Positions 46,712-58,301 of a stretch of DNA of 64,000 bases are shown piece after piece. Under the pieces are notes generated by a model. That model was given only the letters and a program-made list of their open reading frames with translations, did no database searches and was not told where the DNA came from. Source of the DNA: Limanda limanda (taxonomy: Eukaryota; Chordata; Actinopteri; Pleuronectiformes; Pleuronectidae); assembly GCF_963576545.1 (NCBI RefSeq), contig NC_083649.1, positions 7,349,406 to 7,413,405 of the forward strand, in the 5' to 3' direction. Positions within the stretch are counted from its first letter, which is position 1; the number at the start of each line of letters is the position of its first letter. The position numbers and the translations under genes were made by a program.

Positions 46712-48854
46712 TCATTCAGCTTTAGCTTTTGTCTTCCTTCTACTTCTGCAGCATAGGAACCGGAAAACAGCCACAGTAATGAACAGCAGTGCAGTTGCAG
46801 CAGTCAGCAACACCAACAGAACATCTAAACTATAGTACGAGTACCAGGGCATCTTATAAGCCTCTGTACGCAGGTGTGCTGCCCCTTTGTGACGGATCAC
46901 ATACTCCACCCAGAAGATAGCGTGATCCATGGGTGCTATTGCCTGATCTCTGTGCAAGCTAGACAGTCGTTGCATGTTCTGTCTGTAGCTGTCCTGCAGG
47001 AGCACTTCCTGAAGACCTTGTTCAAAACTCTGTCCATTAAGTTCACCCAGCTGAATGATCTTGGCAGCTCCTCTCTCCTGCAAACGTACAAGGTTGTCAA
47101 ACTGGTCAAGGAACAGGGGTATGCCGACCACAGGCACACCGTGGTAAATGGCCTCCTGGAGTCCGTTTGTTCCTCCATGAGCTACAAAGACTTTGGTCTG
47201 AGGGTGGCCCAGGAGGTCCCTCTGCGGCATCCAGTCCACGATGAGCGTGTTGTTTCCCAAAGTGGAGGGACGCTCCCCTTTGTGTCGCCATATCACCTGA
47301 TCAGTAAACGAAAAGATTCAATATCAATTTGCTGGATTGTTTACCTGCAGGCAGCCTAAGCCTGCTCAAACATGATCGGTCAAAAAAGAAACGGAAGCCG
47401 GAAGTCCCTCGTCTACAGATTCCACATATTCACAAGCAGCATCTGTTTTCAGTGATTACAGCAACACTATGGTGTTTCCACAGCTGCAGCCTGAGGTACA
47501 CAAGATACTCAAATATGGCAAATATAATAGAAGAACCAGTTATCTGCTAACATCAATAAATGTTATCATAAATCAATAGATCACTCCCTCTGTTTTCCAT
47601 ACCCTTTATTATGATTCATTAGAGGCCCAACAGCCTACTAAGGCAATATATTAGTTTTTCTTTTTTACCTAATCTCTGTTGATTAATTGCTGCAATTAAA
47701 TATCTCAAGGTCTCTCTGGCTTTTAACAATGAGTAATGAGTATGTTACCTTCTGAGGCATCTTGGCAAAGGCGCTGGCGATCTCATCTGCAGCCTCTTTG
47801 GGCAAAGCCTCAATCATAGTTCCCAGACTCATGATGATCACACCATGCTCCCCAGCGCTCTGAACGAACTGCTCCAGGTCCGCTGGCAGAGGCTGGGCCG
47901 GTTTGCACTGGAACCCTCCGATGTAGATGACGTTCGGCATCGTGGGCCGAGGGAAGTCGAACACAAAGTCTGACCTGAACAGCCATATGTCTGCATCCTG
48001 AAGCATCGAGATGAAGTCACATTCCCCCTCAATATATTTACTGCAGGCATCATCGTAGATTGGCCAGACCATGAATTTGTGCTGGAACAATATGATGCCG
48101 TAGAATAACAGGTTCTTGATCCTCTGCATGAAATTCATTTTGTCGGTTAAACCCGATCCTGGCACTGGAATATAAGAGAGTGGGGAGGGGGCTATGGCAA
48201 ATTGTCCGTCTCCGCTGGGGATCCAACGAACATGTAGCACCAGTGGAAGTTTGAGATACTTTGCTAACATAACCCCTGGTGGTACGGCCGGGTCAGTGAG
48301 AACAAGATCAAATTGGGTGTCCCTTAATCTTTTGACCATGTTTTCATCATCTAACATTTGAATGAGGGCATCAGAGCACATAGAATGAGCTTTGAATATC
48401 ATGGAGAGGAAATCCTTTGTGATTTTGAAAGAAGTTAGGAATGACGCCCCTTCTCTCAGCGCCTAAAAAAAAGGATAAGAAAATCCAATTAATATGAATT
48501 CTAATCATTTATTGACTAGATGACCCAGTGGGGCCCAGTACATCAACCATGATGGCATACCTTCATTTGTTCCTGCAGGTACACTTCAAAGAAGTTCTCC
48601 ATACCCTCATCCAATTTAACTGTAATGGAGGTGTAAAGAGGAGACTCCTCTTGGATGTGCCAGCTGGTGCTGCCCCGGATCACAGTGAGGCTGTGTCCTC
48701 TGGCATGAAGCTCCTCCAGCAGCAGCTTCATGTTGAGCCAGGAGCTGCCGTCAATGGGGAACACCAGAATGTTCCCTCCGTGGCAAGGAGGGGGGAAGGA
48801 AATCAGACCAACGCTGAGGAGAACCAATATTCCACAGACACGAGACAGGGGCAT
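46712..48854 (-). CDS. ugt5: UGT5-type UDP-glucuronosyltransferase, copy 9 (catalytic His replaced by Ser)
   Basis: Exons are 48854-48561, 48462-47749 and 47296-46712 (530 residues). The exon 2 acceptor is TAG where other copies have CAG. This is the most diverged intact copy. The motif at residues 35-39 is DGSSW where the others have DGSHW, so the acceptor-activating histidine is Ser (two base changes). Asp155 (FDLVLTDP), the UGT signature (NGLQEA, FLDQ variants) and the KAKAE tail remain. The membrane segment ends VAVFRFLCC with an Arg. Intron 2 is only 452 bp and unrelated in its middle to the other copies. The leader region reads GCATTTGGTGTGA, losing both the upstream ATG and the GTGAGT donor. 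It may be an enzyme with altered chemistry or one that is inactive. Confidence 0.9.
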
Positions 48855-49697
48855 GGTTCCTAAAATACAGGAGTGAGAAAAAATTGCATTTTAACTTGAG
48901 TTTTCAAAGAAAATTCTCACATTATAATACGACCTGCAGCATGAACATATTCCTGAAGTTCACACCAAATGCTTTAAAAGTGGCAGCTGTAGTTCAGCCT
49001 GCCTGCAGACTGACATTCTCTCTTGTGGATTCCTTACGTATTTGAGTTCAAACTCTTTTGACCTCTTTTACGAGGTTATTAGTCATTTTTGGGTAACCTC
49101 AAGCAGCCAGAATTTCACACATACCACAATAAACCTGGAAAAAGATAAATCCTGCTTTTCGTTTTGTGCTGCTGTGAGTTTCTCCACATTTTATAACATG
49201 CTGATTTCCTCTACTCCAGGTTCCTGTTGCCAGATCTTCCAAATATAGCTGCCGTTTGAAGGTAGGAAGTTAAATCTTCACTCTGAGGATTAGTGGTAGA
49301 GGGTAAAGCTTTCAAGTCCTTTACTTTCATACTTGAAGTACCAACATTTCACTATCAATTCCACCATCCCCAGTTAAAATAAAGTTAAGTACATTGTTTG
49401 AACATTACAGGAAGATGTCATTAAAGTTTTTAATTCAAGAAAAAGACCCATTTGAACAATGTTTGTAGATTCAGGTGCAGCTTGGAGGTCTAGAGTTGCT
49501 CTTTCTCATGAATCACACACCAGGAGAAGTCAGACATCTTCTCACCTACTGAGAGTCACCTCATCAACGTGCCCCCTTGCTCTCTCTCTGAACTCTCCTG
49601 ACTGCTCTGACCACATATCAGCTCAACCCCTTTGCACTAGTGAGATAACAGCGTTGCAAGATCACACACGACCACGCCCACTCCACAAACACACACA

Positions 49698-49739
<42 letters not shown>

Positions 49740-49855
49740 GAGCAATGTTACCTCAGAGTTTACTGAGCTCATCGCAGCTCTTCATCAGCTCACTAAAAAA
49801 AAAGGATGTGTCAGAAACTTTGAATACTTTAATTCTATCGGAATAAAACACGTTT
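48855..49855. repeat. 5' flank of copy 9 with array relics
   Basis: Contains the leader-exon homologue (about 48960-49010) without the CCAAT box of copies 6-8, the empty site of the GGATAGTTCACC element near 49125, and the catcaacgtgcccccttgctc segment homologous to 34200 and 1039. A (TC)n tract lies at 49701-49738. No gene. Confidence 0.6.
49701..49738. repeat. (TC)n microsatellite
   Basis: Uninterrupted TC dinucleotide run. Confidence 0.95.
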
Positions 49856-50220
49856 CAATCAATCAATCAATCAAATTTTATTTGTATAGCCCATATTCAT
49901 AAATCACAATTTGTCTCTTAGGGCTTTAACATGGTGAGACATCCTCTGTCCTTAACCCTCAACAAGAGTAAGGAAAAACTACTAAAACCCTTTTAACAGG
50001 TAAAATTACTTAGAAACCTCAGAGAGACACATGTGAGGATCCCTCTCCCAGGACAGACAGAAGTGCAATAGATGTCAAGTGTAGGAAAACATCATCAGGA
50101 TTAAAGTTTTTAGCAGCATCGATGAGGGTTTACATTTTTGAAGGATAACTTCAATACAGTATGTCAAGCCGTCCTGCTGCAATCATAGTCTCTGGTCAGT
50201 AGCCAGCAAGATCACGATCC
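49856..50220 (-). mobile_element. Dispersed fish LINE/SINE-like repeat with (ATTG)n tail
   Basis: Begins with (CAAT)n at 49856-49874, then attttatttgtatagcccat and a segment with ggtgagacatcctctgtcc, which I recognise as a common dispersed repeat of percomorph genomes. The tetranucleotide run at one end suggests a non-LTR 3' tail, so orientation minus. The family name is uncertain and the right border approximate. Confidence 0.55.
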
Positions 50221-50226
50221 ATTTAT

Positions 50227-50322
50227 GAGTCTGCATAAATACAATCTGCCTTTACAATATCAAATGGGTTATTTCTGTGGCAGTCTGTCACAAGCCATTT
50301 TCATTTGTCAGCAGGGGTCTGG
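50227..50322. repeat. 95-bp direct repeat, first copy
   Basis: Nearly identical to 52606-52700 (one-base indel and one substitution seen): gagtctgcataaatacaatc to caggggtctgg. The flanks differ. Confidence 0.85.
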
Positions 50323-51355
50323 TTTACATTTAACCAGACTTCATATTGTTTGTTTCACCTCTGGTGCAGCTGCGTCTTCTGAAGCTCATGTGAAGCAGGA
50401 GGTCTCTGCACAATTTAAATGTTCTTAACTGTGTGAATTCTCCACTGATTTTCAAGCCGTTCGCTTTGTTACAAACGTCAGTTGTGTGTTTATGTCACAG
50501 AATGCTTGGTAACATTAAAAATGAAGGATTTCATACATACAATACGTGATCTGTTGTCAATGGTAATGTAGTAATATTTCTATAATATTTAAGATTCAGT
50601 TACCCAAAACCATAAAGTTCTAAGTGCATTATATTTTCTTACTGCATGTAAAAAGGCTGCCACAGTGCATTTGGGAATTACATAGTCTTAATTCATTGAA
50701 AAACTAAATCTAAATCTAATCGGCATATTATTTGCTTTAGATCGGTAATGGGTGCTGCTTCCGTACTGCTGCCTATATATATATACACAGTACAATCGGC
50801 CTCCAGGAATTGCTCTTGAGAAATGTCTCTGTCTCTGTCTCTTTGACATGTTTGGTGTAATCCTGGGTGAACTAACTCACCCAGGACTCACTGTTTACTT
50901 AGGATAAAAAGTTCTCCACCTCATATTATCGTGTCTGCTCTGGGCCTCAGGCTGTAAAACTGGGCTGTGCTTGTTATTCAACTGCTTCTGCTCATGTAAA
51001 CAACAAAGTCTGTAAAACATTATAACTCTGATGAAAGTGAATGAATGTTAATAGAATAAATTCATTATGATTATTCACTGGTTGATGGAATGGAATGTAA
51101 ATCATGGCGTGAAATTACATTACAAAGTGTTTGTCACTTACCAGTAGCTCCTTACTGGCCTCCACCTGGGAAATCTGTTGGAAGTGTTTATGTATATATC
51201 TTATAAGGGTAATGCCACTAAGCCAGTAAATCAGCTGCAGGTCCTGAGAAGCAGAAACTCTTTTATACCAGTGTTACAACTAGCAGCACAGATTTAGTTT
51301 AGCGAACAATGAGGGTATCTACACTGTCTCTGATATTTAAAATGACCTGAATAAC
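50323..51355. other. Unassigned intergenic sequence
   Basis: AT-rich, with short CT runs near 50826. No exon, RNA gene or transposon end was recognised on either strand. Confidence 0.4.
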
Positions 51356-51780
51356 GTGTGTGTCAGTTTTCATAATACCCTTTCTTCCTTTCCCGGAGTC
51401 CTCCCTGGCTTCTTTGCATTTCCTGGTTTCCTCAGATTCTCTCCGGGTAAAAACAATGCATGGCCTCATTCCTTCACTTACAAAAGAACACTAAGCACAT
51501 TCTGCTGGGTCCTAATGCCTGCTCATTTACAGCCTCTGGTGATTAGAAACTTAATTTAGAGATAGAGGGGTAATAACCTCTGGCCCGCAGTGACCTCCAA
51601 CATGTGATAGGAAGGTTGTACCGAGGAGGGATTGTTGAGTATTAGCATCACAGAAACAGGTTGAAATGATTATTCCAAGAAAAAGATGAGAAATCAGGCA
51701 AAGTGGGTCAACGTGTTAATACCGTAGAGTATGAGAGGATCTGGCAGAGGAGCAGTGTTCAAGAACAGTTCTTGTGAATT
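51356..51780. repeat. Diverged relic of the UGT array intergenic unit (array boundary)
   Basis: Matches 40975-41370, 34905-35300 and 3885-4250 (tgctgggtcctaatg, aacatgtgataggaaggttg, gtgggtcaacgtgttaatacc) but is more diverged. In the other units this segment leads into the 3' flank of the next gene; here it ends at about 51780. It marks the right edge of recognisable array sequence. Confidence 0.7.
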
Positions 51781-52605
51781 GTTGATAGACACTAGAAACA
51801 CACAGACAGAGAATGTAGAAAGTCAAAAAACTGTATAAACAGTAGACGTCCATATGCCAGGTGAGTCTACATACCCCTTAAAACACTCCTCCACCAGCCT
51901 TGTCACACCCAGTTTGAATTACTCTTCCCCACCTCTTCCATGCTAATTACATTAGGTTTTTCCAAGACTCCGTGGAAAATCTATTTCACCACAGCGTACT
52001 AAAAATAAAGGATTTCCCCTTGTATCATATAAAAACGTGCAGGAGGATGGAGGAGGAAACCGTGTCTCAGGCAAAGGTCAAATATCTTCCTCAGCAGGAG
52101 CTCAAGAAAAAATCTTATGACTCAGACACCAAGAAGAAATAGCTGTAATTTATTTCCACACCCATGATAAGAATTATCACTTTACTGGAGCTGATTGAGG
52201 GAAAGCTCTGCACAGGATGTTTGGGTGATATGAGGTAACTTGACGGATGCCAATTACACTTTAAAAGTATAAATGAATAGCTCAGAACCGCTTTGTGTGC
52301 ACTGGTGTTTAACTTGCCCCCCCACGGCGTTTAGCGGACATCACAGGAAACTGCTCCCCATCAGGTGATTCCTGCTTCACTGGAGTCGATTCCCTTTCCA
52401 GCGACACGTCGGAAGGCAACACACCTTGTGCACCAGATTATAATCGATGACACAGTATGTTTGACAGACTCTCATCAGCATCTGTTGAATAATTCGCGTG
52501 GAATTACGACTTAATTAACGGTGAAAGGTAAACAATCAAAAAAGCATTAACACAGAAAACCTGCACAGCCAGTCTGCAGGAGTCACATGTCTTATGCAAC
52601 AGCCT

Positions 52606-52700
52606 GAGTCTGCATAAATACAATCTGCCTTTACAATATCAAATGGGTTATTTCTGGGGCAGTCTGCACAAGCCATTTTCATTTGTCAGCAGGGGTCTGG
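52606..52700. repeat. 95-bp direct repeat, second copy
   Basis: Partner of 50227-50322, 2.38 kb away in the same orientation. Confidence 0.85.
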
Positions 52701-53298
52701 ACAGGATCATGGCCGTGTGGAAACTCTGTCTGACTCATGCACCAAGGGTCCCTGCAGCCGTGCACACGATGAATGGGAAGGTTCAAAACCAAACAGTGCT
52801 CGGATTATAAGAGCAGATGGACAAATAAATGAGGAGAAAGAAATCCGTCACCGGGAGTTTGTTTATTCAGTGACTTGCCGTTTAGCGTTAAAGTTTTCTT
52901 TTCCATCTTTTGACAGCATTACTAAACAAATTGAAGTTGTGTTGTGTCGAATGATATTTTTTGAATCAACGATTACGTTCGCGTGTCACATCGATTTGTC
53001 CAGGAACTGTAGAGAGAAATTTACCCCTTTGGGCTGGATCACCTTCACATCAGGAGGAGATTCAGCCTAAATGATCCAACTTCCAAAGATGGTAAAGAAG
53101 GGAGAGCCAATTCCGCAGAAATCTGATAGTCTGAGAGAAGCAAAGGTTCACGGAAGTTTCACAGAGGGTGAGGGAAACTCTTTGGCAACAGCAGGTGGAA
53201 AAATGTGCAGCTTAAACTTTATGAAACAATTAACACTGTCTGAGCTCCTGGTTGAGTTTAAAGGGAAGATTTGGATTGTGGTTAGGTGAAGGACAAGG

Positions 53299-53305
53299 TG
53301 TGTGT

Positions 53306-53369
<64 letters not shown>
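53299..53369. repeat. (GT)n microsatellite
   Basis: GT dinucleotide run with one TATG interruption. Confidence 0.95.
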
Positions 53370-56300
53370 TGTGTCTTCTCTGTTCCCGGGGGTGGAGATG
53401 CTGATGACTATGATCTCAGTGTGTTGTATCCGGATCAGGCAGCTGACAGATAAAGACGATAAAAAACCAAAAGATATTAAAGAAACACCCTGATGAAGTT
53501 TCCATCTCTCGTGTGCCAACCTGCTCCAGGAAGAAACCTCCTGCACATTCACCCTCAATGTTTCAGAGACGGACGGCTTTAAAATCAGAAGTACAGAGTG
53601 ACTTTGGTTTTGTTACCGATACAAGGAGGGCCTATAGTTTGTTATTCACGTGTACCCATGAAAGTAAAGACAAGCAAACTGACCTCTAATTTCGCTCCAG
53701 TCTGAATTACAGGACAGATGAGTTCTGTGAGATGATGAACAGCCGATTACAGACTCCATCCAAGCTTTTGATTCGTCCTCTCTTTGTTTTAGTTGCGGTT
53801 TTAATTACACCTCACAGGAGAAGTTACTGAAGAACCTGTTTTATGATGGAAACACTTTGGATCATCCCACATTAGCACAAAGATACGATGACATCATGCA
53901 GGTCATACACAAACAGACCGTTTATAAACCGTCATGAATTTGTTGTATGACACAAACCCTGATGACAAGAAATATAAATGTAATCAGAGCCATACCTGCA
54001 TTGTAGGTTATATAAAATAATCACCCCTCAAATAGACACAATTATTTTGTAAATGCCAACATTTTTTAGAACTATTATTTATGCCTTTTTCCAGTTTGCC
54101 TGAATTATTGGAAAATAAAGCCGTCAAGGGATGAATGGATAAATGTCATTGTTGGATTTTCATAGTTGCGTAGATTTGGTTTAAAATGACTCGTTCAGTA
54201 TTCTGCCTGTCTGGAGCGGCCTGTCTTCCTGTGGTGATGCTGGTTGCAGCTTTCTTTCTGAAAGTGAGCTGCAGTAATTGAGGCTTGACGAGTTGAGACC
54301 TGCTGCTGAACCCTGACGCTGCTCCACAGAGAAGCTCCAGCCACGAACTACAGAATCAATTGCTGTTGCTGTAGTTTAGAAGGCGCCTGTGATCGACAAC
54401 TATACCAAAAAAGGTCCGTCATTCAAATTCGCATCTGTATTATCACAGAATTCTAAAGTAGCTCCAATCAAAACATAATAAATGCAACAAAATGCATGTT
54501 CACAAATTACTCCTGAGCGATTTTCACGTCTCTGCAAAGCACTGAAAGGAAAAGAAATCTAAAAAAAACCTGCATGACACTTTGGAAAATTAAATTGATT
54601 CCATGCAAACACATGCAGAAAACATTAGTGTGGCTCTTTAACCTGCTCTGATGTCAGGCAGCTTTTTAATGATGACATGAACTTTCTAAAACCTAAATAA
54701 CCATCTTCCTTTCTCATATTTCCAACACGACTTGCCAGAGAATCCTCACACGATTCCCAACTTTCAGTCATTATTTATTATCTCAGGCAGATAAACTTGA
54801 TTAGAGAATTTGAAACCATTACAGAGAAGACCTCATATTGCAGAAGGTGTTCTGAGTATTACTGTAATAAACAGATGTTTATTAAAACCGAAAACCTCAA
54901 AATTTCCCAACACAAATTCTTACCAGGAGCTCAGATTTCTTCTCGTCGGCTGACCAGTAACTGAAGACCAGTAAAAACAAACCTGCCTCTCCCAGTCAAC
55001 AAGCTATGGTGCAATCCATCATAGAGTCCTGACACACACATCCACAACCAACCAACACAACCATGACAAATATAAACAAGTGTGAACAGTGTGGCCTTTC
55101 GGACTGTTTCCACGGGGACCCCACGCAGTAATGGAGCGTGTTGCATCATTTACAGTATTGTGTAAAGTGTGGAGGTTACAGAGCAGGAGCCGCGTCACTT
55201 TCACTTTCACGATTAATGAGTCTGAAATATGTTTCACCTGAAGACGAGCCACAGAAAGGCCACAAAACCAAAACACCTCGAGGAATATTATCAACACTAA
55301 ACATCCTCTGCGTTCACAGGATGAATCTGAAGCTCAGCAGTTTGTAACCTCGGCTTTGCTTTCTGCTCCGTCGAGTCCAGTCAATCATCTGGGAGAGATC
55401 AAATCTCCTCAAGGTTTATGATTTCATCGCATTTCGCCATCTTCATCACCGGCTCACCGGCCTTCGCACGTGTGCACACGAATGCTAAGGGTCGTCACAC
55501 GTGTGTAAGCAGTCGGTATTTTTCCACGCATAACCTCCAATTTGTCTTCCACTCTGGACATGGAGAACGTCAGTGTAGCTCTGACAGCTCCCTGGAGAGG
55601 CCATGCAAACGCACGCCTGTATGGTGCACACACACACGCACACACATACATACACACCAGTCGGTTTGAAGATCAGGCCGATTGATCGATATCTGATGCA
55701 TCGCCAGGACTGATTGGATTATTTGCTTTTGTTAAAACGCAGGTTGGACAGTGGCTCTGGTCGTAGGTTCAGGTCACGGGCACGGGAGAAGGTCGGACCC
55801 TCTGAGAGAGTTGTGTTATGTTGTTTGTATGACGTTGCCTATGAAAACACATGATATAAGAGAGTAATTAAAGTTAAAACTCTTTGTTGTTACTGGCCAA
55901 CGTCTGTCGAACAACATCCGCAGTGCAGACACAGGACACAGATCACACCAGAGGGATTTCATCTGGGACAGAAGTGGAAGAACTGTCCGAGGAGAGGGAA
56001 GAACCAGTGAAGTGGCCCAGCTGGCTGCCAGTGGGACCCCTGATACCGGACCAACCAATTAGGATCCAAGGGCTGAGGTAAATGTGATCGAATTATTACA
56101 CAGGTACATTCAACGGATTATAACAGCTCTAATGATGCAGGTATAAAGATTTAAATATAAAATATGCAGTAAACACCATGTTTTGGGGTAAGAGTCAACT
56201 CAACCTCTGAATCAGAGCAAACAGAAACAAGTTGCAGATTAAAATAGGTGAAATGCTCAAAGTATGACATTGTTTGACAGTGATTTCGACCCTGATTCAT

Positions 56301-57039
56301 GAGAAAAGTCCTGTTTTCTAATGTGTTAAAGAAATACATAGAAAATGATCAGAATTAATGTTATTTAGTAATTAGGAAAAAAGACAGCATTAGAAAATAC
56401 AAGGATCTGAGTGAATATTTACACAAAACCTGTACTACAAGATGTAGAGTTAAAGAACAGCAGGTAAATGGTCTGTAATCTTCTTTTGTGAGATCAGATC
56501 TGAAAAATTGAAGTCCGGTGACAAATCTAAGAGGAAGAAGATCTAAAAACTGACAAACTAAATAAGGGTGGACCAGTGAATTTGCTTTGAAGTCTTGAGG
56601 AGTCAAAAGTTCACAAAACAGCCAAATAAACTAGAGTGGACTGGACAACCAGCTCCCACTTAGCCCATTCAGAAGAAAGCGCTCCAAGCAGGTCTCGTTG
56701 CTGGCGTACAAAGAGCCCGGGCGGGAAGAGGAAAGTGCAAGTCTGCCGTGCGTCATCCCACACGGGAATAACTTTCACTCTCTAAAACTCCACTTTTGTT
56801 TAAACCACTTTAATCACTTTACAAAAAATGTCGGAGTCCAAAATTTGAAACTCTGCAGCGCTCCAGCTGTCAAAGCTCATCAGAGCCTAAACTTTACATT
56901 ATGCAACGTACTCATCAGTGAGCTGTGTTGCTTTGTTGTACTCTATTGACAACAGTGTGTGCAGTGTTTTCTCTCAACTGTTTTGGATGTTGAGGATCGT
57001 TGTCCTCGAATAACACTCTTTTTAAATGTATTGCATAAG

Positions 57040-57156
<117 letters not shown>

Positions 57157-57544
57157 TGTGTATGTCAGTGGGTTTTTATGACCTAACAGATCAGTCTGTA
57201 CAGAGTGCGACCTGGAGTATGTGGGGGGGGAAACGATAACAGATATCCACTTCCTCTGCCTACAGCCTGAAGAAAGACTTTGTATTTTATTTATTGTAAA
57301 AGAACCATAATATACTTTCACTAAATACAAACACGATGAGATTTTAAAAAACTTTAAACAGCTGTTAAGGACACAGACTAAACAAGGCAAGCGATGACCC
57401 GTGTGAATGGGAATTTGTGGAAGAATTTGGCTAAAGATTTGTATGAATGTGTTTACGAGTGTTTGGTGTGAACCAAGCCTGTGTTCTGCATGAGGTCATG
57501 TTAAACATGACGGTGAATTCCGGAGGACGTAGCTGGAAAAACAA

Positions 57545-57585
57545 GCACACACACACACACACACACACTCACACACACACACACA

Positions 57586-57635
<50 letters not shown>
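57545..57635. repeat. (CA)n microsatellite
   Basis: CA run with two CTCA interruptions, opposite in strand sense to the GT run about 390 bp to its left, and directly abutting fold-back element copy B. Confidence 0.97.
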
Positions 57636-57636
<1 letters not shown>

Positions 57637-57644
57637 CCACCTAT

Positions 57645-58301
57645 AGTCAAGGCAAAGTAGCCCATTTTGGAGCCAAAAATAGAAGTAATTGTAAAATAAG
57701 CATAGATTATTTCTATGAGGTGTCCAGAACAACATACTAAAATTCCTAAGAAATCCTAGTTGAGGAAATATGTTTAATTCTCATCAATGTGTGCCAATAA
57801 GGCCCGGCAACAATACACCCCAAAAAGACTATTTTTTTCCTTTACTCCTATCAAAATGAAACTTTACACAATGAAAGTAGCCATGAAACGTAACATTTTT
57901 TGTATTACTAGTTTCGTAGAAAATGAATTTATGTATGTATTTGTAATACATATGAATGGTGTTTGCTTATGCAAATTAGGACATATTCAATAAGTGTTGA
58001 GCTCATGTGCTTGTCAAATTAATTTCAAAAGAAACTTGTTATACAAAAAATTGTACGTTTCATGGCTACATTCATTGTGTAAAGTTTTATTTTGATTGGA
58101 GTAAAGGAAAAAAAATAGTCTTTTTGGGGTGTATTGTTGCCGGGCCTTATTGGCACACTTTGATGAGAATTTAACATATTTCCTCAACTAGGATTTCTTA
58201 GGACTTTTAGTATGTTGTTCTGGACACCTCATAGAAATGATCTATGCTGAAAAAAATTCTTTTACAATTACTCGGTCGTAAAACGCTACTTTGCCTGGAC
58301 T
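57645..58301. mobile_element. Palindromic fold-back element, copy B
   Basis: Starts AGTCAAGGCAAAGTAG and ends CTACTTTGCCTGGACT, the same termini as 22014-22818. The arms share atgtgtgccaataaggcccg and its inverse at about 58138-58160. It is shorter (657 bp) because the centre is reduced. It is flanked by ctat on both sides. No coding capacity. Confidence 0.75.

Noticed and set aside
53148..53558. 136-codon frame on the minus strand rich in Thr-His
   Set aside because: It is mostly a translation of the GT microsatellite.
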